From: Collinsella sp.
Lineage (GTDB): Bacteria > Actinomycetota > Coriobacteriia > Coriobacteriales > Coriobacteriaceae
NCBI GenBank assembly: GCA_018378775.1
Contig: JAGZWV010000003.1
Coordinates: forward strand, 1 to 64,000
Direction: 5' to 3'
Length of the DNA stretch: 64,000 bases
The translations under genes and the position numbers were made by a program. Shown here piece after piece: positions 9,769-20,290 of the stretch; position 1 is the first letter of the stretch, and the number at the start of each line of letters is the position of its first letter. The notes under the pieces are model-generated. The model searched no databases, was not told where the DNA came from, and saw only the letters and a program-made list of their open reading frames with translations.

Positions 9769-9858
9769 AACAGTCTCCTTGCACATTCCAAATCGCGCTT
9801 AACACGGATTTTATAGTCGATATGGTCCAATGGTCGCGTAACGAAAGGAGTGGTCGAG

Positions 9859-10005
9859 TTGTTCAAAGCGGTAAAACCCATGGTACAGGTCGCTTTGTTG
9901 ATCGTCGGAATTGCCATGGTGTGCTTTGGTGTTATGCGTGGCGAGGCGGATGCCGTGCTGGCCAAAGCGATTAGGCTGTGCTTGGAGTGTATCGGAATTG
10001 GATAA
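9859..10005 (+). CDS. Small CXXC-motif membrane peptide (CD1871A-like)
   Basis: A 48-residue peptide with a central hydrophobic helix and a C-terminal CLECIGIG ending (Cys41, Cys44). This matches the short CXXC membrane proteins I know as the CD1871A family, found next to thioredoxin-like and polyferredoxin genes. The TTG start at 9859 has AAAGGAG 8 nt upstream. The stop codon overlaps the TTG start of the polyferredoxin gene, so the two are probably translationally coupled. A role in thiol or electron transfer at the membrane is inferred from the CXXC and the neighbours. Confidence 0.75.
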   Translation: MFKAVKPMVQVALLIVGIAMVCFGVMRGEADAVLAKAIRLCLECIGIG

Positions 10006-10900
10006 AAGAGAAAACACTGCGTCGCATGTTTTGGCCCGATTTCGCGGATTCATTCAGGCGGCGGCGACGCTGGTCACCAATATTCACCTGCCAAACTTTG
10101 CCAAAGGAAGCATCTATCAGGGCGCGGGAAAAACAGTCTGCGTACCTGGACTTAACTGCTATTCGTGCCCCGCGGCATCGGGTGCGTGCCCCATCGGGTC
10201 GTTCCAGTCGGTGGTAGGTTCATCCAAGTTCAACTTTTCTTACTATGTTACCGGTACGCTCATTTTGCTCGGCGTGCTGCTGGGACGCTTTGTATGCGGC
10301 TTTCTGTGCCCGTTTGGCTGGCTGCAGGAGCTGCCTCATAAGATTCCCGGAAAAAAGTTCTCCACGAAAAAGCTTAAGCCGCTCACGTACATCAAGTACG
10401 TCGTGCTGCTGTTTGCCGTGGTGCTGCTGCCCGTCTTGGTGGTTAACGACGTGGGCATGGGCGACCCATTCTTTTGCAAGTACATCTGTCCGCAGGGTGT
10501 GCTCGAGGGCGCCATTCCGCTGGCCATCGCCAATGCCGGCATTCGATCTGCGTTGGGACATCTCTTTACTTGGAAACTTGCCGTTCTCATTGCCGTGGTA
10601 GTGCTGAGCGTTTTGTTCTACCGCCCCTTCTGCAAATGGATTTGCCCGCTCGGCGCATTCTATGCGCTCATGAATAGGGTGTCCTTGTTGGGGATTCAGG
10701 TTGACGCGTGCAAATGTGTCTCGTGCGGCAAGTGCTCAAAGGTTTGTCAGATGGACGTTGATGTGGTCCGCGCGCCCAATCATGCCGAATGTATCCGGTG
10801 CGGAAAGTGCATCGGGGCCTGTCCTGTCGATGCCATCAGCTATCGCTATGGCCTGGATATGTCGGCGGAAAAGCTTCCCTTGACCGCCGATAAAAAGTAA
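9998..10900 (+). CDS. Membrane polyferredoxin, NapH/CcoG-like 4Fe-4S protein
   Basis: A 300-residue membrane iron-sulfur protein. About five transmembrane helices are interspersed with cysteine motifs characteristic of the NapH/CcoG group (CGFLCPFG, CKYICPQG, CKWICPLG). The C-terminus has two 4Fe-4S ferredoxin motifs (CVSCGKCSKVC and CIRCGKCIGAC). An N-terminal Cys-rich stretch (CVPGLNCYSCP) follows the first helix. The TTG start at 9998 has GGAG 10 nt upstream and overlaps the end of the preceding CXXC peptide gene. It probably passes electrons across the membrane to the periplasm-side thiol protein encoded next. Confidence 0.88.
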   Translation: MDKRENTASHVLARFRGFIQAAATLVTNIHLPNFAKGSIYQGAGKTVCVPGLNCYSCPAASGACPIGSFQSVVGSSKFNFSYYVTGTLILLGVLLGRFVCGFLCPFGWLQELPHKIPGKKFSTKKLKPLTYIKYVVLLFAVVLLPVLVVNDVGMGDPFFCKYICPQGVLEGAIPLAIANAGIRSALGHLFTWKLAVLIAVVVLSVLFYRPFCKWICPLGAFYALMNRVSLLGIQVDACKCVSCGKCSKVCQMDVDVVRAPNHAECIRCGKCIGACPVDAISYRYGLDMSAEKLPLTADKK

Positions 10901-10929
10901 ACAAGCTTCGACAAAACGGAGGAATGACT

Positions 10930-11901
10930 ATGAAGCTTTCTAAGATTGCGGCCCTGTTTATGGTGCCGGTATTGGCCTTGTGCCTTGTGGCATGTTCGGC
11001 GCCCGGTGGCAATGCGAGCGAATCTGCGAGCTCCGATCCTAAGATCGCAGAACTCACTGCGCAGAAGCCGGCCAATGCCGACGAGGCCGCCGAGTTGTAT
11101 GCAAAACTCATGCAGAAGGAGAACGAGATCTTTTCGAGTGATAACGCGCTGTGGGAAAAGGTATTCAATGCGGCAAATAAAGACTCGACAATGATTGAGG
11201 ACGGCAGCAATTACGGCGATTTCTTGCTCAAGACCATCGACGGCGCCAAGGATGAGTTTACGGCGGATGAGCTTAAGACGCTCAAGGCCGGTGCGCAGCA
11301 GATCAAGGAAATCGAGGACAAGCTCGAGAGCTTGGAGAAGGAGTTCCCCGGCTGTGGAAGCACGCCGAGCGCAGGCGAGAGCGTCGACGCTTCGACCGCT
11401 GGCATGACGGCTGGTGCCAATGCTTCGAGCGAGGCGACGAAGTTCCCCAGCTTTATGGGCAAGGACCTGGACGGCAACGACGTGAGCAGCGACGAGCTGT
11501 TCTCTAAGAACAAGGTTACCGTCATGAACTTCTGGTTCACCACTTGCAAGCCGTGCGTGGGTGAGTTGGGCGATCTTGAGAAACTGAATCAGGAGCTTGC
11601 CGAGAAGGGCGGCCAGGTCGTGGGCGTCAATTCCTTTACGCTCGATGGCAACAAGGGCGAGATTGCAGATGCCAAGGACGTGCTGAGCAAGAAGGGCGTG
11701 ACATATAAGAACATCTGGTTCAAGTCGGATAGCGAGGCCGGTAAGTTTACGTCAAATTTGTTCTCGTTCCCGACAACGTATGTCATCGATCAGAATGGCA
11801 ACATCGTAGGGGATCCAATCGTGGGAGCCATCAGCTCCGCCGAGCAGCGCGCAGCACTCGATAAGCTTATCGACCAGGCGATTGCGAATAGCGAGCAGTA
11901 G
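10930..11901 (+). CDS. TlpA-like thioredoxin lipoprotein
   Basis: A 323-residue lipoprotein with an LVAC lipobox near residue 22. Residues ~30-145 form an uncharacterised helical, charged domain; residues ~175-320 are a TlpA/ResA-type thioredoxin fold with the redox pair CKPC (Cys206, Cys209) in FWFTTCKPCVGE and the cis-Pro region FPTTYVID. The ATG at 10930 has GGAGG 7 nt upstream; an ATG two codons earlier is only 1 nt from that site and is rejected. Third gene of the redox operon; with the polyferredoxin it forms a plausible reductive system for extracytoplasmic thiols. Confidence 0.9.
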   Translation: MKLSKIAALFMVPVLALCLVACSAPGGNASESASSDPKIAELTAQKPANADEAAELYAKLMQKENEIFSSDNALWEKVFNAANKDSTMIEDGSNYGDFLLKTIDGAKDEFTADELKTLKAGAQQIKEIEDKLESLEKEFPGCGSTPSAGESVDASTAGMTAGANASSEATKFPSFMGKDLDGNDVSSDELFSKNKVTVMNFWFTTCKPCVGELGDLEKLNQELAEKGGQVVGVNSFTLDGNKGEIADAKDVLSKKGVTYKNIWFKSDSEAGKFTSNLFSFPTTYVIDQNGNIVGDPIVGAISSAEQRAALDKLIDQAIANSEQ

Positions 11902-11981
11902 AAAACGCGTAAAGCATAGCGTGGATCGTGTGTCGCTGTGCAAAGTAGTCCGCTACCTTTCAAGATAAGCTCCACCATTTA

Positions 11982-12007
11982 GAGGTCCCACTTGGGGCCT
12001 CTTTTTT
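11982..12007 (+). terminator. Rho-independent terminator of the redox operon
   Basis: GAGGTCCC / GGGGCCTC stem (one wobble pair), 4-nt loop ACTT, followed by six T residues. Confidence 0.85.
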
Positions 12008-12153
12008 GGACGTCGTCCCGTTCGTTTTTTGATGCGGTTCCCTACATTCCTCACTGGTGTCGGTGAAAAATGGGAATAGAGTAGGACAAACGCGTCGAAT
12101 ACGAACGGCGGAGGAGAGCGGGCAGGGTGCCTGCGCAGGAGAGGTTGCCGTCC

Positions 12154-15409
<3,256 letters not shown>

Positions 15410-15411
<2 letters not shown>

Positions 15412-15442
15412 TGTGACAAAGGGACAGTCCCTTTGTCACATT
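15410..15442. repeat. PalA palindromic repeat, copy 1
   Basis: A perfect 15-bp inverted repeat (AATGTGACAAAGGGA / TCCCTTTGTCACATT) with a 3-nt loop. It begins inside the stop codon of the ABC transporter gene, so it may end or protect that transcript although no T-run follows. Other copies are at 21641, 23253, 56574 and 60300. Confidence 0.85.
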
Positions 15443-15458
15443 GAGCGGCTTGTGAATT

Positions 15459-15640
15459 CGAGGTCTAATACTTTTCCGAGAAGTGAACGAGTCAAAATGG
15501 ACCCCCGAAGCGTCGACACTTTTGAGATGCAATTTCCTGCGGTTTTGATTGTTGAATCCTGCGGTTTTGGCGCCAGAAAATGTCGATGCTTCGGGGGTCA
15601 AAAAAAGGTCGTTCACTTCTCGGAAAAGTATTAGACCTCG
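15459..15640. repeat. LongPal 182-bp palindromic element, copy 1
   Basis: Perfect 32-bp terminal inverted repeats (15459-15490 and 15609-15640, starting CGAGGTCTAATACTTTTCCG) are followed inward by a second, near-perfect pair (GACCCCCGAAGC / GCTTCGGGGGTC). The core holds two direct copies of TCCTGCGGTTTTG. It has no coding capacity. Together with the PalA copy it accounts for most of the 363-bp gap before the MFS gene. Copies 2 and 3 are at 21689-21870 and 40471-40651. Confidence 0.9.
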
Positions 15641-15724
15641 CTTTCGCAAGGGCCCAATTACCGTTCGGCACGTTAAGGCCCCCTCTCCCCGCTTAATGCT
15701 TGACGAAGAGTTCTCTGGTTTATA

Positions 15725-15740
15725 TACCTATCGGTAGGCA
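15725..15740. promoter_or_regulatory. Candidate TetR operator upstream of the first MFS gene
   Basis: TACCTA-TCGG-TAGGCA lies 35 bp before the MFS start and shares the CGGTAGG half-site with the strong operator at 17897-17916, but with a 4-bp rather than 8-bp centre. It suggests that the TetR protein also controls this carrier, perhaps with lower affinity. Confidence 0.45.
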
Positions 15741-15774
15741 TATAGGATGTATTGCCGATAGAAATGGAGTAACC

Positions 15775-17055
15775 ATGACTCTCACCACACCAGCCAAAAA
15801 TGGTCGCCCCCGTGAAAGCGGCGCATTTGCTTGGATCGTCGTTATTGCGCTCGGCTTAATGTCCGCCGGAACAACTGGCACATATAGCATTATTGCCGGC
15901 TCATTCGTTGCTCCAGTATGTGAAGACCTGGGCTTTGACTACACTTCTTTTTCTTTTTATTTCACCGCGATCCTTCTTGGTCTTGCGCTTGGACTTCCAC
16001 TTTTGAGTCGCTTCATTCCAAAAGTAATCGGCAAACCATGGCATATTAGCGTTGAACTCGTCCTTATTGCTGCTGGCGCCGCAATGGCGTTCTACACCGA
16101 GGTCTGGATGTTCATCGTCTCCGCCGCAGTGATCGGCGTCTGCTTTTCGTTCACAACGGGCGTCTGCATGTCTGACGTCATCGATCAATGGTTTAGGAAA
16201 TCATCTGGTCTTGCCATCGGCCTCGCTTGGGGCGTCAATTCCCTTTGCACACTTCTGCTTAGCCCTGTCATTACGCTGGTCATTGAGCAGCAGGGCTGGC
16301 GCATGGGATTCATTGTACTTGCAGCCATTTCGGCAGCTATGATTTTGCCCACAAGCGCATTTATCATTCGCTTTCAACCATCCGATCGCAATATGCTTCC
16401 GTACGGAGAAATCGTCAACGAAGCCCGTGAAGGTCACGGTGTTGATGAGCAGGAAGACTCCCTTACCGGTATGATGCTCCGCGATGTTGTGAAAACTCCG
16501 TCGTTCATCCTCTGCGCCCTCCTACTTTGCGTGGCACAACTCACTTGTTGCATGAACCAACTGTTCCCAACCTATGCAAGTGAGGTCGGCTTCAATCCCA
16601 TCGTAGGAAGCTTGATGGTTTCGGCAGCTTCGCTTTCCGATATCTTCCTAAATCCCTTTGTAGGTAAGACATGCGACAAGCTCGGCGCCATTAAAGCGAC
16701 AGTCGCATGGACGGCGGTCAGCATTCTTTCATTTTTGCTTCTCATGGTTGGCGGAAGCAACGAGACCGTTTCCATCATCGCCGCCGGAGTAAATGATGTC
16801 ATGTTTGCCATCGTTGGAACGGCAATGCCTATGCTGCTCCTCTCACTCTTTGGGTCGAAAGACTTCGGAAGAATCTATTCGGTTGTTTGCTCGGCAGGAT
16901 ATGTCGTTGGTGCGTTTGGCATGCCGGTCATGATGAAGGTTTATGGCATGGCAGGGTCATTCCAGGGAGTATTTATCTTCTGCATTGCCTGCAACCTTAT
17001 GATTGCTGCGTTTGCTATCGTTTCCGGCTTTCTCAGTAAGGCTGCTGAAAAGTAA
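15775..17055 (+). CDS. MFS transporter (paralogue 1 of the agmatine island)
   Basis: A 426-residue major-facilitator carrier with 12 predicted membrane helices, very similar throughout to the protein at 20291-21556 (shared LGLMSAGTTG, FYTEVWMF, MSDVIDQWF, QLTCCMNQLFPTYASEVGF and AFGMPVMMKVY). The ATG at 15775 follows GGAG at a 5-6 nt spacing. Its location beside a TetR gene and agmatine deiminase suggests uptake or exchange of agmatine, putrescine or a related amine; the substrate is inferred from context only. Its codon use (more AT-rich third positions) differs from paralogue 2, hinting that one copy arrived by transfer. Confidence 0.85.
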   Translation: MTLTTPAKNGRPRESGAFAWIVVIALGLMSAGTTGTYSIIAGSFVAPVCEDLGFDYTSFSFYFTAILLGLALGLPLLSRFIPKVIGKPWHISVELVLIAAGAAMAFYTEVWMFIVSAAVIGVCFSFTTGVCMSDVIDQWFRKSSGLAIGLAWGVNSLCTLLLSPVITLVIEQQGWRMGFIVLAAISAAMILPTSAFIIRFQPSDRNMLPYGEIVNEAREGHGVDEQEDSLTGMMLRDVVKTPSFILCALLLCVAQLTCCMNQLFPTYASEVGFNPIVGSLMVSAASLSDIFLNPFVGKTCDKLGAIKATVAWTAVSILSFLLLMVGGSNETVSIIAAGVNDVMFAIVGTAMPMLLLSLFGSKDFGRIYSVVCSAGYVVGAFGMPVMMKVYGMAGSFQGVFIFCIACNLMIAAFAIVSGFLSKAAEK

Positions 17056-17091
17056 TAAGCGCCGATTGCATCGGCATAGATTGCCACGAAG

Positions 17092-17133
17092 CAGGGGTCG
17101 ACTCCAAGCCAGACTGGAGTCGACCCCTGTTTT
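17092..17133. terminator. Bidirectional terminator between the MFS and TetR genes
   Basis: A perfect 15-bp stem (CAGGGGTCGACTCCA / TGGAGTCGACCCCTG) with an 8-nt loop and a TTTT tail on the + strand lies between two convergent genes. Confidence 0.85.
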
Positions 17134-17192
17134 CGTTTTAAAGGTTGCTCACAGGCACCATGGGTGTCAACATGCGTTTCAGCTTGGCTGGT

Positions 17193-17771
17193 CTATTTGA
17201 ACATAAGCTCGACTATTCCCGCCCAAACCGCTTTTTCATCAATATCCTCACCTTGAGCAACCGTATTGCTCGCTCCCTCCAGAACGGTATAAAGAATTTG
17301 TACGTAGAGCATCACGTCGGCACTATCGGAAAACGCGCCAATCTCTACACCATGAAGAAGGATGTCTTTAAGCGCATCCATGGTTCGTTTGGTCGCCGTC
17401 GCTTGACGTTCCTGAACTGCAGGAATTCGATTTGCTTGAACGCTAACCTCGGCCAGCACGCGCCGGCGTTTTTCATCGCTTCGATAGCCACCTATAACTG
17501 AATTGCCGAGTTCGATAAGCGCGGCCTTGAACCCGTCCCTATCGACTATTAGCGAGTAGTCGCGCTGATAGTCAATGGTCGGAAACATGCTGTCCAAGAG
17601 CGTAGTGAAAATCTCCTCTTTAGAGGGAAAGTAGTAGTACACCGACGGCTTGGATATACCGACAAAGTCGCAAATCTTTCCGATAGACGCTTTGTCATAA
17701 CCGACTTCTGCCACAAGATCGTACATTGCGTCCAATATTTTTTTTCTTGTGCTCACGCTGCATTTCTCCAT
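17193..17771 (-). CDS. TetR-family repressor of the agmatine island
   Basis: A 192-residue TetR regulator. The N-terminal helix-turn-helix is typical (TRKKILDAMYDLVAEVGYDKASIGKICDFVG in outline, then SKPSVYYYFPSKEEIF). The C-terminal ~140 residues are an unassigned ligand-binding helical domain. It is transcribed away from the agmatine deiminase operon, and the intervening 224 bp carry a 20-bp palindrome of TetR-operator type (17897-17916). Autoregulation and control of the deiminase operon and both MFS carriers are inferred. The inducer may be agmatine or a polyamine. Confidence 0.92.
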   Translation of the reverse strand: MEKCSVSTRKKILDAMYDLVAEVGYDKASIGKICDFVGISKPSVYYYFPSKEEIFTTLLDSMFPTIDYQRDYSLIVDRDGFKAALIELGNSVIGGYRSDEKRRRVLAEVSVQANRIPAVQERQATATKRTMDALKDILLHGVEIGAFSDSADVMLYVQILYTVLEGASNTVAQGEDIDEKAVWAGIVELMFK

Positions 17772-17896
17772 TGCAAATCACTTCCGCACTACCAACATTA
17801 TTAAGGATGGCAACGGAACATCAATTCGTGTCCAAACATGACCACTATATACGGTGAACGGTACGTATCAGTAGGCGAGCGGCAATTATTCAAAAC

Positions 17897-17916
17897 TACC
17901 TACCGAACGGTAGGTA
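17897..17916. promoter_or_regulatory. TetR operator, TACCTACCG-AA-CGGTAGGTA
   Basis: A perfect 9-bp inverted repeat around a 2-bp centre lies 80 bp upstream of the deiminase start and overlaps TATAGT, a possible -10 element at 17915-17920. Its symmetry, size and position fit the binding site of the adjacent TetR protein. Confidence 0.75.
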
Positions 17917-17995
17917 TAGTAGTACTATAGCAGGTGAAACCCCGCTATTGTCGCGGCCGGACAGCATCGCGGGAAACCCGACGGAAGGACCAACC

Positions 17996-19234
17996 ATGTA
18001 CGAGAACTATCGTATGCCGGGCGAGTTCGAGAAGCGCTCCAACGTCTATGTGACATGGCTTCCCGATTACATCCGTGCAGAGGGCTACGATAACCGCCAG
18101 CCCTGCGTTGACGTGATCAAGGCTCTGCTCGAGTATGGCGACGTTACGGTCAACCTCAATTGCGGCACCCCCGGCTCCTATGAGGAAGCTTGCTCACGCC
18201 TGAAGGAGGAGGGGGTTGATCTTGATCGCATCGAGATCACGCAGTTCGAAGACTCCAACTTCTATGTCCGCGACAACGGCCCCAGCATCATGGTCGACGA
18301 CAAAGGCCATTCTTATATGGTCAACCCCGCTTGGACCTATTATGGCGTGTGGGACAAGAACTCCCCGGAGTGCCAGTCCGCACGTAAGGCAGCCGTTCAC
18401 ATGGCGGTTGCGCTCGGTTGCTTCGATATCGTCAATTCCGAAATGGTTTCGGAGGGCGGCGATCGTGAGTTTGACGGTCACGGCACCCCGATCGCCATCG
18501 AGGACACGGAATGCCGTAAGCGCAATCCCGAGTTCACGAAAGATGAGGTAGAGGCCGAGTATAAGCGCATCTACAACCTCAACAAGGTTATCTGGCTTCC
18601 TCAGCCCATGCTTGAGGACGACGATTATCGACTGGGCATCCTCGACGAGAAGGAAGACGGAACCCCCGTCTTTGGCATGAGCTTTGCCGCTCACATCGAT
18701 GAGATGTGCCGTTTTATCACTCCGAACAAGATTCTCCTTGCCGAGGTGTCCGACGAAGAGGCCGCTTCGAGTAAGGCGGGCGCCGAGTCGCGCCGCCGCA
18801 TCGAGGCAGCTTATGAGATTCTGAGCAACGAGACGGACTGGGAGGGCAAGCCCTTCGAGATCGTCCGCATGCCCACTGCTGAGCCGATCGAGGTTGTCAT
18901 CGCCCCCGGCGATGAGGACTACGAGCTGTATAAGGGCTTCATCGACGAAATGGGCGGCAAGTTCATGGATGGCACCCCTTGGCCCGAGGGCCCCGTTCAC
19001 TTCTATGCCGCAGCGAGCTACTGCAACTTCCTCATCTGCAACGGCGTCGTTCTAGGCCAGCGTTATTACCACGAAGGCATGAGCCAAGTCGTGAAGGAGA
19101 AGGACGAGCAGGCCAAGGCGGTTCTTGAGAGCTGCTTCCCCGATCGCAAGGTCATCATGATCGACTCTCTTGCGCTTAACCTGTCCGGCGGCGGCGTGCA
19201 CTGCTGGACCAAGGACGTGGCCGCCAGCTGCTAG
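17996..19234 (+). CDS. aguA: Agmatine deiminase family enzyme
   Basis: A 412-residue member of the agmatine deiminase/PPAD superfamily, which hydrolyses agmatine to N-carbamoylputrescine and ammonia. Visible family motifs are the substrate loop FYVRDNGP, EGGDREFDGHG, the catalytic His in AAHIDEMCRF, and the C-terminal nucleophile in GGGVHCW (Cys403). It is somewhat longer than the usual ~365-380 residues. The ATG at 17996 follows GAAGGA. It is the first gene of an operon with a carbamoyltransferase and an MFS carrier, the arrangement expected for agmatine catabolism, although the carbamoyltransferase is broken and no carbamate kinase is in the window. A different guanidino substrate cannot be excluded. 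Confidence 0.88.
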   Translation: MYENYRMPGEFEKRSNVYVTWLPDYIRAEGYDNRQPCVDVIKALLEYGDVTVNLNCGTPGSYEEACSRLKEEGVDLDRIEITQFEDSNFYVRDNGPSIMVDDKGHSYMVNPAWTYYGVWDKNSPECQSARKAAVHMAVALGCFDIVNSEMVSEGGDREFDGHGTPIAIEDTECRKRNPEFTKDEVEAEYKRIYNLNKVIWLPQPMLEDDDYRLGILDEKEDGTPVFGMSFAAHIDEMCRFITPNKILLAEVSDEEAASSKAGAESRRRIEAAYEILSNETDWEGKPFEIVRMPTAEPIEVVIAPGDEDYELYKGFIDEMGGKFMDGTPWPEGPVHFYAAASYCNFLICNGVVLGQRYYHEGMSQVVKEKDEQAKAVLESCFPDRKVIMIDSLALNLSGGGVHCWTKDVAASC

Positions 19235-19356
19235 CAAGTTCTCGAACTTGCGCTGCCTGATCCAAGTGCCACATTTACTGTCCCCGAGGGATATCCGTGT
19301 TTCACTCGGGGACGCATTCGCCATTTATTTATCGACCAATTGAAAGGAAAATAGGC

Positions 19357-20279
19357 ATGAACAACAGCCTCCGCGGTCGCGACTACATCAACATCCATGA
19401 TCTCTCCTCCGAGGATTTCCGCTATCTCATCGATCTTGCCTGGAACCGACCAACTCCCACATGGGTGACTGCGAGACCGTCAAGGATGCCATGCGCGTCT
19501 TTAACGGCATGTATGATCTCATCGTCTACCGCGCACAGAAGGACGAGCAGTTCCTCTATGACGTCGCCGACCTGGTTGACATCCCGGTCATCAATGCCCT
19601 TACTCTCGGCGATCACCCGACTCAGATGCTCGCTGACGCTCTTACGATGGAAGAGCAATGGGGCGGTCTGCGTACGAGCCGCGGCAAGAAGATGGCTTTC
19701 GTTGGCAACTGCGCCGGCGCCCCGGTGTGGTATGGCCGTCTGTGCGCTATGCTCGACATGGACTTCCTCGCCATCGGTCCCGACGACCTCCGTCATCAGA
19801 TGTGCAAGGAAATGGTCGAAGAGGTGGAGGCCTGCTACGCCAAGTACGCTCCCAATAGGACCTTTACCATCACCTCTGACCTCGATGCCTTGGATGGCGT
19901 TGACGTTATCGTTACCGAGGAGTGGCGCTACATCAACCCCGAGTGCGGCGAAGAGGTTCTGGATCCCGACGACTACAACTCCTGGCTGGGCGATGCCGAG
20001 TCTCTGTACCCCTATCGCGTCACCAGCGAGCTGTGCAAGCGCACCAACAATCCCGACATCTTCTGCATGCATGAGCTTCCTTCTGTCCACAACGCAGATC
20101 ACCGTGTTGGCAAGATGCTCCTCGACCAGTGCAAGAACGACCTCCATCGCGAGATCATCACCGAGGGTTTCGAGATTGCCGACGAGTGCTTTGAGGCCAA
20201 CGCTTCGGTCATCTTCCGTGAGGCAGAGAACCGTCAGCACACTATCAAGGCCGTTATGTGTGCCCTTCTAGGTCTCTAG
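19357..20279 (+). pseudogene. Ornithine/putrescine-type carbamoyltransferase, broken by an internal deletion
   Basis: Codons from the ATG at 19357 (GAAAGGA upstream) encode a normal start (SLRGRDYINIHDLSSEDF to IDLAWN), then the frame changes near 19446 and continues as PTNSHMGDCETVKDAM... to the stop at 20279. Compared with ornithine carbamoyltransferases, about 50 residues are missing at the junction, including the STRTR loop that binds carbamoyl phosphate. The remainder is open and family-like, with DHPTQMLADALT and a C-terminal HELPSVHN where HCLP is usual, so the typical catalytic Cys is Glu. Putrescine carbamoyltransferase is the expected partner of agmatine deiminase. A sequencing or assembly error is the main alternative. 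Confidence 0.85.
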
Positions 20280-20290
20280 GAGTTGTATCA

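Noticed and set aside
19297..20271. An alternative long frame through the carbamoyltransferase region as a new protein
   Set aside because: After codon ~50 it loses all family similarity and becomes Ser/Arg-rich, as expected for an out-of-frame reading of the broken gene.
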